Assembly: GCA_030691775.1 (NCBI GenBank)
Contig: JAUYDN010000154.1
Location: 1 to 13,517 of the forward strand
Origin: Dehalococcoidia bacterium
GTDB taxonomy: Bacteria > Chloroflexota > Dehalococcoidia > Dehalococcoidales > Fen-1064
Reading direction: 5' to 3'
DNA length: 13,517 bases
Program-made: the position numbers and the translations under genes
Shown here: positions 1 through 5,855 of the stretch, one piece after another
Position numbering within the stretch: the stretch's first letter is position 1
Layout: every line of letters begins with the position of its first letter
The notes under the pieces: generated by a model
The model's database searches: none
What the model was told of the DNA's origin: nothing
The model's input: only the letters and a program-made list of their open reading frames with translations

Positions 1-75
1 GTACGGAATGACAGGGGGTCATTAAAGAATAGTAAATCATGAAAACCGTATCAGGAAATTTCTTTAACAGCCTCC

Positions 76-127
76 TGCGGAGAAGGGGCAAGAGCCTGCC
101 CCGCACTTGATGCGGGGGGATGAGGCG
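76..127 (+). repeat. Dispersed repeat copy A, interrupted by a 24-bp hairpin insert
   Basis: Bases 76-92 (TGCGGAGAAGGGGCAAG) and 117-127 (GGGATGAGGCG) match the minus strand of 4524-4550, where the two halves are continuous. Here 24 bases (93-116) separate them. The insert, with one base beyond it, contains the perfect hairpin CCCCGCA (99-105), loop CTTGA (106-110), TGCGGGG (111-117). Function unknown. Confidence 0.6.
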
Positions 128-150
128 CTGTGTAAGAACTGGCATCTTTT

Positions 151-174
151 ACCTGTACTTGGCCAGGTACAAGT
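151..174. repeat. 24-bp imperfect palindrome
   Basis: Bases 151-174 pair end to end around a central GGCC. The only disruptions are one C-A mismatch and one G-T wobble in each half-turn comparison. It could fold as an RNA hairpin or serve as a dimeric protein site. It lies 320 bases before the nearest gene, so a regulatory role is not supported by position. Confidence 0.35.
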
Positions 175-438
175 ATTCAGAATTGTAAAGCTGTTATTGA
201 GACACTCCACTAGATACGGGAAGGACAGTTTACCCTGAGCGGCCTGTCCTGAACGGAGCTGAAGGAAGCCGAAGGGAAGAATCTCAGAGTGGGGATTAGG
301 AAGTCATTTGGGACGAATTGATTGAACCTGGTTTCCGGTAATTACCAGACGCTTCCCCTGATTTTCACCTCGGTCAAACAACAAGTTTTGAATAAACGCA
401 ACAACTTTCCATCATTAAACACTTTTACCAGGAGCAAT

Positions 439-469
439 TTGACAAACAATCGCATTTCTGGCACATTAT
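439..469 (+). promoter_or_regulatory. Possible promoter of the sulfatase-like gene
   Basis: A consensus -35 TTGACA lies at 439-444. The best -10 candidate is CATTAT at 464-469 (4 of 6 consensus), with a long spacer of 19 bases. It would give a leader of about 20 bases that includes the GAGG ribosome binding site at 485-488. The -10 is weak, so this is tentative. Confidence 0.3.
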
Positions 470-496
470 CCAGCAAGTGAAAGTGAGGCGAACGAA

Positions 497-1888
497 ATGA
501 AAATGAACCTGGTATTCATCATCATCGATACCCTGCGGAAAGACCACTGTGGCTGTTACGGAAACGACTGGATAGCAACACCCGGTCTGGATGCGCTGGC
601 AAAGGATAGCGCCGTCTTCGATGCCGCTTACCCCGAGTCTCTGCCTACCCTTCCCCAGCGCCGTGCGATGCATACGGGAATACGTACCTATCCTTTCCGG
701 AACTACCATGACCACAAAGGCGATTTCGTGAAGATTTACGGCTGGGAACCGATTCCCGAGGAACAGACCACTGTCTCCGAGATGCTGAAGAACGCCGGCT
801 ACCACACCGGTATCGTCTGCGATGCCTACCACTGCTTTAAGCCTTCGATGAATTACGCGCGGGGGTTCGACCAGTTCATCTGGATACGCGGGCAGGAAGC
901 GGATAAATACCGCGCCATTCTGCCGGAGAAAGCCATCCGCGACCGCATCCTGCCCTGGATGAAAGGCACTACTGTAGTCAACATCCTGCAACAGCACTGC
1001 GCCAATGCCGCCGATTGGAAGAGTGAGCGCGACCACTTTGGACCCAAAGTCTTTCTCACCGCGACGCAGTGGCTTGAGGAGAACACTAAAAACCAGCCGT
1101 TCTTCCTGCTCGTGGATAGCTTCGACCCGCACGAGCCCTGGGATGCCCCGGAAGAGTACTGGCGTAAGTACGACCCCAACTACTCGGGTAAGCCCATCAC
1201 CATGCCGCTCTACGGCCGGACCGACTTCCTGGGCAAGGAAGAGCTCAACAATATGCGCGCCCAGTATGCCGCCGAAGTGACACTCGTGGACAAGTACCTG
1301 GGTAAGTTCCTGAAGAAGATGAAAGACCTCGGACTGATGGACAACACCCTGGTCCTGCTCATCTCCGACCACGGTCATCAGCTCGGCGAGCACGGCGTGA
1401 TGGGCAAGGTGCCACCGGGCTTACACCCGGAGCTTATCGACCTGGTGATGATGATAAGACACCCAACCGGACTCGGTGCGGGTAAGCGGGTTAAAGAACC
1501 CGTGTATAATATCGACCTGGTCGCTACCGGGTTGAAGATGCTCGGCATTGGACCGCCGCAACCCATCGATGGACGGGATATGACGCCGCTTATAAAAGGC
1601 ACAAGTGGCTGGAAAAAGCGCCACCTCCTTACCTGTGGCTTCCAGGACTATACGTGGGTGCGGGATGACAGGTATGCCCTTATCACGCGCAATAACGGTA
1701 CAAACCAGACGCTTTACGACCTGCGCCGTGACCTCGGGCAGTTCTCGGATATCGCCACGCAAGCACCGGAGGTTATTAGAATGTTACAAGAGCAGGCAAT
1801 CGCGGACGCCGGCGGCAGGCTCCCGATATACCAGACCGGCCGTGAAATGGGCGCCTGGTACCAGCCATTAACGCTAAGGGAGGTTTAA
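497..1888 (+). CDS. Sulfatase-superfamily hydrolase with Thr at the nucleophile position
   Basis: This 463-residue protein belongs to the sulfatase branch of the alkaline phosphatase superfamily. Metal-binding landmarks are visible: the N-terminal strand with D11 (IIIDTLR), the DPHEPW segment with H212, the D291-H292-G293 motif and K304/H310 downstream. The formylglycine motif C/S-x-P-x-R appears as T51-L52-P53-Q54-R55, so the residue that sulfatases convert to formylglycine is Thr. Thr is the nucleophile in the related phosphodiesterase (NPP) branch, so a phosphoester or phosphonate substrate is as likely as a sulfate ester; the true substrate cannot be read from sequence. No signal peptide is visible, so it is probably cytoplasmic. 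The ATG at 497 is chosen because GAGG lies 8 bases upstream; M3 is an alternative. The gene stands alone, with no maturase or transporter beside it. Confidence 0.88.
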   Translation: MKMNLVFIIIDTLRKDHCGCYGNDWIATPGLDALAKDSAVFDAAYPESLPTLPQRRAMHTGIRTYPFRNYHDHKGDFVKIYGWEPIPEEQTTVSEMLKNAGYHTGIVCDAYHCFKPSMNYARGFDQFIWIRGQEADKYRAILPEKAIRDRILPWMKGTTVVNILQQHCANAADWKSERDHFGPKVFLTATQWLEENTKNQPFFLLVDSFDPHEPWDAPEEYWRKYDPNYSGKPITMPLYGRTDFLGKEELNNMRAQYAAEVTLVDKYLGKFLKKMKDLGLMDNTLVLLISDHGHQLGEHGVMGKVPPGLHPELIDLVMMIRHPTGLGAGKRVKEPVYNIDLVATGLKMLGIGPPQPIDGRDMTPLIKGTSGWKKRHLLTCGFQDYTWVRDDRYALITRNNGTNQTLYDLRRDLGQFSDIATQAPEVIRMLQEQAIADAGGRLPIYQTGREMGAWYQPLTLREV

Positions 1889-1901
1889 TAACACTCAACG
1901 A

Positions 1902-1930
1902 TTGACAATATAACTTATAGGTTATATGCT
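1902..1930 (+). promoter_or_regulatory. Promoter of the higBA operon
   Basis: A perfect -35 TTGACA (1902-1907) is followed after exactly 17 bases by TATGCT (1925-1930, 4 of 6 consensus). The predicted start of transcription is about 1936-1938, on or next to the toxin ATG at 1936, so the mRNA would have essentially no leader. An overlapping alternative -10 (TGCTAAAT, 1927-1934) would put the start inside the gene and is less likely. Confidence 0.6.
1908..1927. promoter_or_regulatory. Palindromic operator inside the higBA promoter
   Basis: Perfect 7-bp inverted repeat: ATATAAC (1908-1914), spacer TTATAG, GTTATAT (1921-1927). It fills the spacer between the -35 and -10 and overlaps the -10. This is where a HigA-type repressor, alone or with toxin, would block RNA polymerase. 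Binding by the encoded antitoxin is inferred. Confidence 0.55.
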
Positions 1931-1935
1931 AAATT

Positions 1936-2298
1936 ATGAATAACCAATGGATTGTGGTCTACTATCACAACAGGAGAGGAGAACGCGTTGTCCGAGATGA
2001 AATAGAAGCTTTCGGTTTGGACAACGCTGCAAAGATAACCTCGGTGATTAACCTCTTGGAGCGCTTCGGACTCAACCTCCGGGGTCGATTTGTAAAACAT
2101 GTTGAAGGCAAGATATGGGAACTCAGGGTTGACAGCTATAGAGTCCTGTATTTTGCATTCCAGCAGCACCGGTTTGTTATTCTTAGAGCATTCATGAAGA
2201 AAACCGATAAAACCCCGGGGAAAGAGATACGAATTGCGTGGAACAGATTGCAGGACTACATTATTCGTTTTAAGGAGATAGACGATGAAAAACGCTAA
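1936..2298 (+). CDS. higB: RelE/HigB-type toxin (phage Gp49-like family)
   Basis: This basic protein of 120 residues resembles Gp49/HigB toxins of the RelE fold, which as a family cleave mRNA at the ribosome. Recognisable parts are the N-terminal strand (WIVVYYHNRRGE), the helical middle, and the strand pair WELRVDSYRVLYFAF (about residues 56-70) followed by VILRAFMKKTDKTP, the typical core with a basic C-terminal helix. The toxin-first order and the 14-bp overlap with a downstream HTH gene fit higBA. The ATG at 1936 starts a normal N-terminus. There is no good Shine-Dalgarno sequence; the promoter is so close that translation is probably leaderless. Expression is likely autorepressed through the palindrome at 1908-1927. 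The family assignment is by recognition and no catalytic residue is assigned. Confidence 0.85.
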   Translation: MNNQWIVVYYHNRRGERVVRDEIEAFGLDNAAKITSVINLLERFGLNLRGRFVKHVEGKIWELRVDSYRVLYFAFQQHRFVILRAFMKKTDKTPGKEIRIAWNRLQDYIIRFKEIDDEKR

Positions 2299-2653
2299 AA
2301 AACCAGAGCACTTTCAGACCCATCAGGAAGTGCTTGAGGAAATGCTAACAAATCCGGAATTCAAAAAGGCTTATGACGCCATTCAACCCGAGTTCGCGAT
2401 TGAGCGTGCCCTGATTGAACTCCGTATCAAAGCCAAAGATACCCAGAAAAAGCTGGCGGATAAGCTGGATACCAAGCAGGCGTATATATCACGGGTGGAG
2501 AGGGGTGGCGTTTCCCCAACCGTTAGCTACATCGCCAAAATGGCGGATGCCCTGAACGCAGACGCGGAAATCGTGTTCCGGCCGCGCGGGTCTAAAAAAG
2601 TTATCAGGGCGATATTAGTGAAAGAGAAAAAGGCGAGATACAAAGCTCATTAG
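2285..2653 (+). CDS. higA: XRE-family HigA-type antitoxin
   Basis: This protein of 122 residues has a clear Cro/C1-type helix-turn-helix at about residues 40-95 (TQKKLADKLDTKQAYISRVE, then SYIAKMADALNADAEI). It would neutralise the toxin encoded immediately upstream and repress the operon by binding DNA. A predicted helix of about 35 residues precedes the HTH, and a Lys/Arg-rich tail follows it. The ATG at 2285 overlaps the toxin end by 14 bp, which implies coupled translation; the AAGGAG at 2273-2278 within the toxin gene is a good ribosome binding site. The TAG stop (2651-2653) falls inside the AT-rich repeat that also carries the stop codon of the convergent ligase. Confidence 0.87.
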   Translation: MKNAKKPEHFQTHQEVLEEMLTNPEFKKAYDAIQPEFAIERALIELRIKAKDTQKKLADKLDTKQAYISRVERGGVSPTVSYIAKMADALNADAEIVFRPRGSKKVIRAILVKEKKARYKAH

Positions 2654-2701
2654 AGTTTAGATTCCAGCCTACGCTGGAACAAGGTTTAGTATTTAGAGTT
2701 T
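2650..2701. repeat. AT-rich repeat split by a 24-bp palindromic insert
   Basis: The sequence TTAGAGTTTAG (2650-2660), continued by TATTTAGAGTTT (2690-2701), occurs uninterrupted on the minus strand of 4260-4282. Here 24 bases (2661-2684) plus a second TTTAG (2685-2689) separate the halves, so TTTAG flanks the insert as a direct repeat. The insert carries the hairpin TTCCAGC-CTAC-GCTGGAA (2662-2679), which resembles the one at 13367-13386. The hairpin also sits between two convergent genes and might help end transcription, but it lacks a T-run. Confidence 0.6.
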
Positions 2702-4246
2702 CGTGTGGTACTTTTCCCTCAGCTTCGGCTTTTCTATCTTACCGGTGGGATTGCGGGGGATTTTACCAAAGAAGATTCTACGCGGGCGCTTGAAGTGTGA
2801 GAGGTGCTGTGCGCAGAAGTCGAGTATCTCCTGCTCCGCGAGCGTGACCCCGGGTTTTGGTTCAATAACCGCGGCCGCAATCTCGCCCAGCCGCTCGTCC
2901 GGAATGCCGATGACCGCCGCATCGCAGACCTTGGGGTGCCGGCATAAGACTTCCTCAAGCTCCACCGGGAAAATATTCTCCCCGCCGGTGATGATGATAT
3001 CCTTCTTGCGGTCCGTGAGCCAGATAAAGCCGTCTTCATCCATCCGCGCGATGTCACCCGTGTACAGCCAGCCATCTTTAATTGTTTCAGCCGTTTTTTC
3101 CGGGTTTTTATAGTACTCTCTCATCACGCCCGTGCCTCTGACGATTATCTCGCCGTTCACCCCTTGCGGCACATCGTTCCCTCTATCATCGACAATACGC
3201 ACCTGCCAGCCGTAACCCGCTTTGCCGATAGCGCCAACCTTGTGCTCGTTCTCGATGCCGAGATGGATACAGCCGGGTCCCGTTGATTCACTGAGCCCGT
3301 AGTTGGTATCGTACTGCATTTGCGGGAAATACTGCTTCCAGCGCCTGACCAGGCTGGGTGGCACCGGTTGCGCCCCGATATGCATCAGCCGCCAGCACGA
3401 GAGGTCATAGTCGCTCAGCTTTAGCTCACCCCTGTCCAGAGCCACCAGGATGTCCTGCGCCCACGGCACCAGCAACCAGACAATCGTGCCGCGCTCTTTG
3501 TCTACCGTCTCTAAAATGGTCTTCGGACTGATTTCCGTGAGGATGACCGCGCGACCGCCCGTGAGCAGACTGCCGAACCAGTGCATCTTGGCGCCCGTGT
3601 GGTATAAAGGCGGAATCAGAATGAAATTATCATCGCGCGCCTGGTAGTGGTGCTTTTGCTCGACGGTGCAGGCGAACTCCATATTGGCTTGCGTGAGGAC
3701 GATGGGTTTTGGTGCACCCGTGGTGCCGGAAGTGAAGTATAAACCGCACATGTCATCGGGCGCTATTTTGACACTCAGCGTTCGTGTGCTTCCCGAAGCG
3801 ACCACGTTTTCGAACGGTTCCGCCCACGCCGGCGCATCCTGCCCCACAAAAATGTACTTCCCGATGGTGGGCAACTCGTTGCGGATTATCTCTACCCGTT
3901 CCCTGAACTCCTCCCCAAAGACAATTAACCGCGCTTCAGCGATATCCACGCAATACTTGATTTCACTGCTTGTAAACCGGAAATTGAGCGGCACTGTCCA
4001 CGCTCCCGTGCGGATGATGCCAAAATACGCCACCAGCCAGTCGATGGAGTTCATCATCAGGTGGATGACTTTATCGCCCTTTTTGATGCCGTGGTCGATG
4101 AGGGCATTAGATACCCGGTTCGCCCGCTCATCGAACTCCCGCCACGTGATGGTTTTGCGGAAGCCTTTACTGGGTCTCAATTCGACAAGAGCTACATCGT
4201 CCGGGTAGAGCCTGGCATTTTGTGCTAGAAGGTCGGAGATTAACAT
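2693..4246 (-). CDS. AMP-forming acyl-CoA ligase (acyl-adenylate synthetase)
   Basis: This 517-residue member of the ANL adenylating superfamily activates a carboxylic acid with ATP to an acyl-adenylate and then normally transfers it to CoA. All signature motifs are present: the phosphate-binding loop TSGTTGAPK (172-180), YGLSEST (316-322), YTGD (395-398), the hinge DRKKDII (412-418), GGENIFPVELEE (421-432), and the catalytic Lys K503 in NPTGKIEK. Length is typical of fatty-acid or aromatic acyl-CoA ligases. The substrate cannot be assigned, but an aryl or branched acid from amino-acid breakdown would fit the oxidoreductase genes further along. No Shine-Dalgarno sequence precedes the ATG, and the N-terminus aligns well as it stands. 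Both ends of the gene abut inverted copies of an AT-rich repeat, and the stop codon lies in one of them. Confidence 0.93.
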   Translation of the reverse strand: MLISDLLAQNARLYPDDVALVELRPSKGFRKTITWREFDERANRVSNALIDHGIKKGDKVIHLMMNSIDWLVAYFGIIRTGAWTVPLNFRFTSSEIKYCVDIAEARLIVFGEEFRERVEIIRNELPTIGKYIFVGQDAPAWAEPFENVVASGSTRTLSVKIAPDDMCGLYFTSGTTGAPKPIVLTQANMEFACTVEQKHHYQARDDNFILIPPLYHTGAKMHWFGSLLTGGRAVILTEISPKTILETVDKERGTIVWLLVPWAQDILVALDRGELKLSDYDLSCWRLMHIGAQPVPPSLVRRWKQYFPQMQYDTNYGLSESTGPGCIHLGIENEHKVGAIGKAGYGWQVRIVDDRGNDVPQGVNGEIIVRGTGVMREYYKNPEKTAETIKDGWLYTGDIARMDEDGFIWLTDRKKDIIITGGENIFPVELEEVLCRHPKVCDAAVIGIPDERLGEIAAAVIEPKPGVTLAEQEILDFCAQHLSHFKRPRRIFFGKIPRNPTGKIEKPKLREKYHTKL

Positions 4247-4253
4247 GGTGAGT

Positions 4254-4284
4254 AAAACTCTAAACTCTAAATACTAAACTCTAA
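4254..4284 (-). repeat. Uninterrupted copy of the AT-rich TTTAGAGTTT repeat
   Basis: On the minus strand this reads as TTAGAGTTTAG followed directly by TATTTAGAGTTT, then a further TAGAGTTTT. It immediately precedes the ligase start and is inverted relative to the copy at 2650-2701 beyond the ligase stop. Confidence 0.6.
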
Positions 4285-4330
4285 TCATGACAAGTGAGAA
4301 CTATTGAAAGTTACTCGTGTTAACCAATGC

Positions 4331-4370
4331 GAGACCCGACACACTCGGGACGCGGCATTCTGACGGTCTC
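4331..4370. repeat. Inverted repeat with nested hairpin
   Basis: Outer arms are GAGACC (4331-4336) and GGTCTC (4365-4370). Inside is the hairpin CCCGA-CACAC-TCGGG (4335-4349). It looks like another dispersed intergenic repeat; function unknown. Confidence 0.35.
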
Positions 4371-4520
4371 TTCAGGGATGCTCTTTGGTAGAATTGCCAG
4401 TCATTAGCTGTCAGCAATTAGCTTTCAGCTTACGTAGAAATATCCCCGGTTTGTCATTAAAGAAAAAGCTGAAATCCAGAATGCTCGTTTCGTTAATGAT
4501 GGCAATGCAAGTCCTCACAC

Positions 4521-4559
4521 AACGCCTCATCCCCTTGCCCCTTCTCCGCAGAGAAGGGG
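4521..4559 (-). repeat. Dispersed repeat copy B with a perfect hairpin
   Basis: The minus strand of 4524-4550 is the continuous version of the repeat at 76-127. It overlaps the perfect hairpin CCCCTTCTC (4538-4546), loop CGCA, GAGAAGGGG (4551-4559). No T-run follows on either strand, so an intrinsic terminator is not supported. Confidence 0.55.
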
Positions 4560-4570
4560 AGGACGCTGAG

Positions 4571-4592
4571 AAGAGGGGCTAGCGCCCCTCTT
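4571..4592. repeat. Perfect 9-bp GC-rich hairpin
   Basis: AAGAGGGGC (4571-4579), loop TAGC, GCCCCTCTT (4584-4592). It lies downstream of the GYD gene in the direction of that gene's transcription and could stall or end it, but there is no following U-tract. Confidence 0.45.
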
Positions 4593-4718
4593 AAACGCCC
4601 TTTTGCAAGGTATACGCTCGTCTTACTTGCCAACCTTCACACCATCATTTTCATGCTTTACTGGGTGACACCCCGCGCCGTGAGGAATTGTTTCGAATTT
4701 CGTATTTCGGATTTTCCC

Positions 4719-5021
4719 CTACCACGGTGTTCCTTTTTGTTTCAGCGTCTGGATAAGGTCATCGATGCTGATAGCGGCGAGGGTGAGGGTCTGGGTAGTG
4801 CCTTTAGCGCTGAGGCGGATGGCGAGCTTGGCGATTGCCTCGTTGCTGGGGGCTTCCAGGACATTGAGAAAATCGTACTGGCCGAGCAAGGCATACTGGT
4901 CGAGAATCTTGACGCCGGCAAACTCCACCTCTTTATTGATTTCGCGCAGGCGTTCCGGCTCTTCATGGATGGCTTTGCGTCCGGCATCGGTAAGCGTGGT
5001 GAGCATCACATAGACGGGCAT
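4719..5021 (-). CDS. GYD-domain protein
   Basis: This small protein of 100 residues matches GYD-domain proteins: the N-terminal strand MPVYVMLTTLTDAG, a helix with IHEEPERLREIN, then GVKILDQYALLGQYDFLNVLEAP (about residues 36-58), where the family's Gly-x-Tyr-Asp core reads G-Q-Y-D, and a C-terminal helix after a TQTLTLAAIS strand. The fold is a ferredoxin-like alpha/beta barrel. The biochemical role of this family is not established. The start is well supported: GGGAGG (minus strand, 5033-5028) sits 6 bases before the ATG, and an extended -10 lies about 45 bases further upstream. It appears to be a single-gene unit. Confidence 0.88.
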   Translation of the reverse strand: MPVYVMLTTLTDAGRKAIHEEPERLREINKEVEFAGVKILDQYALLGQYDFLNVLEAPSNEAIAKLAIRLSAKGTTQTLTLAAISIDDLIQTLKQKGTPW

Positions 5022-5061
5022 AAGATACCTCCCTGTGAGTCATTTTTCAGATGGTAGGGGA

Positions 5062-5070
5062 ATTATAGCA
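5062..5070 (-). promoter_or_regulatory. Extended -10 promoter of the GYD gene
   Basis: The minus strand reads TGCTATAAT, a perfect TGn-extended -10. No good -35 is seen at the expected distance. Transcription would start near 5055, giving a leader of about 35 bases that contains the strong GGGAGG ribosome binding site. Confidence 0.6.
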
Positions 5071-5113
5071 GATTGGATGGGGGTGTAACCACACCTGAGC
5101 TAAATTCCAAATT

Positions 5114-5138
5114 ACAAGTGACAAGTGACAAGTGACAA
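5114..5138. repeat. Short tandem repeat of ACAAGTG
   Basis: Three adjacent copies of the 7-mer ACAAGTG (5114-5134), then a partial copy. A single related GACAAGTG occurs at 4288-4295. The array is too short and has no spacers, so it is not a CRISPR. Confidence 0.6.
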
Positions 5139-5297
5139 ACAATATTCAATACCAAATATACAACGACCAAACGGAGTTACGCCAACTGAAGAGTAATGGG
5201 TGGAATTATTATGGCAGAAAGAGTGGAAAGGTGACAACGAGGAGATTGAGCTCTAAATCTATTGCGTTTTCATTCCAAGTCGCTTGCCGGGTTATTT

Positions 5298-5474
5298 TTA
5301 GTCTTTGAGTATTTTGATGATGTGCTTGGCTAAACTATCGGCTATTTCACGGTGTCGCGGAACTGGTTGAGATACTCCGGTTGCCGGGTTCTGGTACCAA
5401 TCATGCTTACCGCCGTGACGGATAAAAACGCACCCCATGAGCTTGATTTTCCTGATAAGCTCAACCCTTTTCAT
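5298..5474 (-). CDS. hicA: HicA-type mRNA interferase toxin (58 aa)
   Basis: A short gene of 58 residues starting MKRVELIRKIKLMGC. It has the HicA/YcfA signature: G14 followed by FIRHGGKHDWY with the putative catalytic His H24, then PVPRH (38-42) and a C-terminal helix ending IIKILKD. HicA toxins adopt a double-stranded RNA-binding-like fold and cleave mRNA. The ATG (5474-5472) overlaps the TGA of hicB (5473-5471) in the ATGA arrangement, so the two genes are translationally coupled and hicA depends on hicB translation. The order antitoxin-then-toxin is the reverse of the classical hicAB order. The length is normal for this very small family. Confidence 0.85.
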   Translation of the reverse strand: MKRVELIRKIKLMGCVFIRHGGKHDWYQNPATGVSQPVPRHREIADSLAKHIIKILKD

Positions 5475-5662
5475 CCAACAACGAGTTCCCCGACTCGCCG
5501 GACGTGAGGAATCTTGGCAGTACTGAGGTCCTTGTAGATATCCTTGAGGTTCTCTTTTAGCTCATCCAGAGTTTTCCCCTGGCTCCGGTAGTCAGGGTAT
5601 TCTTCGAGCCAGCCGACCCACATTTCATTTTCCTGGTAGTAGGTGAATCTAATTTTTTCCAT
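5471..5662 (-). CDS. hicB: HicB-type antitoxin
   Basis: This protein of 63 residues is the minimal HicB fold: an amphipathic strand (IRFTYYQENEMWVGWLEE), the characteristic YPDYRSQGKTLDELKENLKD turn and helix, and a short C-terminal tail. It lacks the C-terminal DNA-binding domain of longer HicB proteins, so operon autoregulation by HicB alone is not obvious. It should bind and block the HicA encoded directly downstream. The ATG at 5662 gives the expected N-terminus; a weak AAGG lies 10 bases before it. The leader from the predicted promoter is about 60 bases. Confidence 0.87.
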   Translation of the reverse strand: MEKIRFTYYQENEMWVGWLEEYPDYRSQGKTLDELKENLKDIYKDLSTAKIPHVRRVGELVVG

Positions 5663-5727
5663 ATTCCAAATACCTTATCTCGATTAATAGGTTAAGAGTC
5701 AGATTTAATTCACATTTCGCAGATGTA

Positions 5728-5736
5728 ATTATAGCA
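5728..5736 (-). promoter_or_regulatory. Extended -10 promoter of hicBA
   Basis: The minus strand reads TGCTATAAT, identical to the element before the GYD gene and before iorA. Transcription would start near 5721. It faces away from the plus-strand promoter at 5786-5814 in the shared 193-base intergenic region. Confidence 0.55.
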
Positions 5737-5785
5737 GGAAATAGTGGGGGAGGGGAAAACAATTGAGGTTCATTCAAAATTACCC

Positions 5786-5814
5786 TTGTCCCTCTTCAGT
5801 TATCAAGCTATAAT
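5786..5814 (+). promoter_or_regulatory. Promoter of the RadC-N / restriction-modification operon
   Basis: TTGTCC (5786-5791, 4 of 6 consensus) and a perfect TATAAT (5809-5814) are separated by the ideal 17 bases. Transcription would start near 5821, giving a leader of about 35 bases before the ATG at 5856, with a weak AAGAAG ribosome binding site at 5841-5846. Confidence 0.6.
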
Positions 5815-5855
5815 AACTCTAACCTTTCATGCACAGACAAAAGAAGTAATTAATT

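Larger units (their letters stand above)
1..496. other. Gene-free region with dispersed repeats upstream of the sulfatase-like gene
   Basis: No convincing coding sequence lies here. The first bases (GGAATGACA at 5-13) look like the right half of the palindromic element seen again at 13364-13390 and 13488-13517. Bases 76-127 are a repeat shared with 4521-4550 in opposite orientation. Bases 151-174 are an imperfect palindrome. Bases 222-251 hold an inverted repeat (AGGACAG, then CTGTCCT) inside a stretch resembling CCTGAGC...GAAGG intergenic repeats. Only the last ~60 bases look like a promoter and ribosome binding site for the downstream gene. Confidence 0.6.
4247..4718. other. Gene-free repeat-rich region
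   Basis: No convincing gene is present between the ligase start and the GYD gene end. In order it holds the AT-rich AAACTCTAA repeat (4254-4284), a small hairpin inside a GAGACC/GGTCTC inverted repeat (4331-4370), two perfect 9-bp hairpins (4538-4559 and 4571-4592), and a TTTCGAATTTCG low-complexity stretch (4691-4715). A 65-codon open frame across the hairpins has repetitive composition and is not considered a gene. Confidence 0.6.

Noticed and set aside
425..1393. Minus-strand open frame of 322 codons opposite the sulfatase-like gene
   Set aside because: It is a shadow of the plus-strand gene; the product has no family character and the plus frame has clear catalytic motifs.
4385..4582. 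Possible 65-residue small protein
   Set aside because: It runs through two hairpin repeats, has no ribosome binding site, and its sequence is repeat-derived.
4538..4592. Intrinsic terminators
   Set aside because: The hairpins are perfect, but no U-tract follows on either strand, and one overlaps a dispersed repeat.
5114..5138. CRISPR-like short repeats
   Set aside because: These are directly adjacent 7-mers with no spacers and no cas genes nearby.
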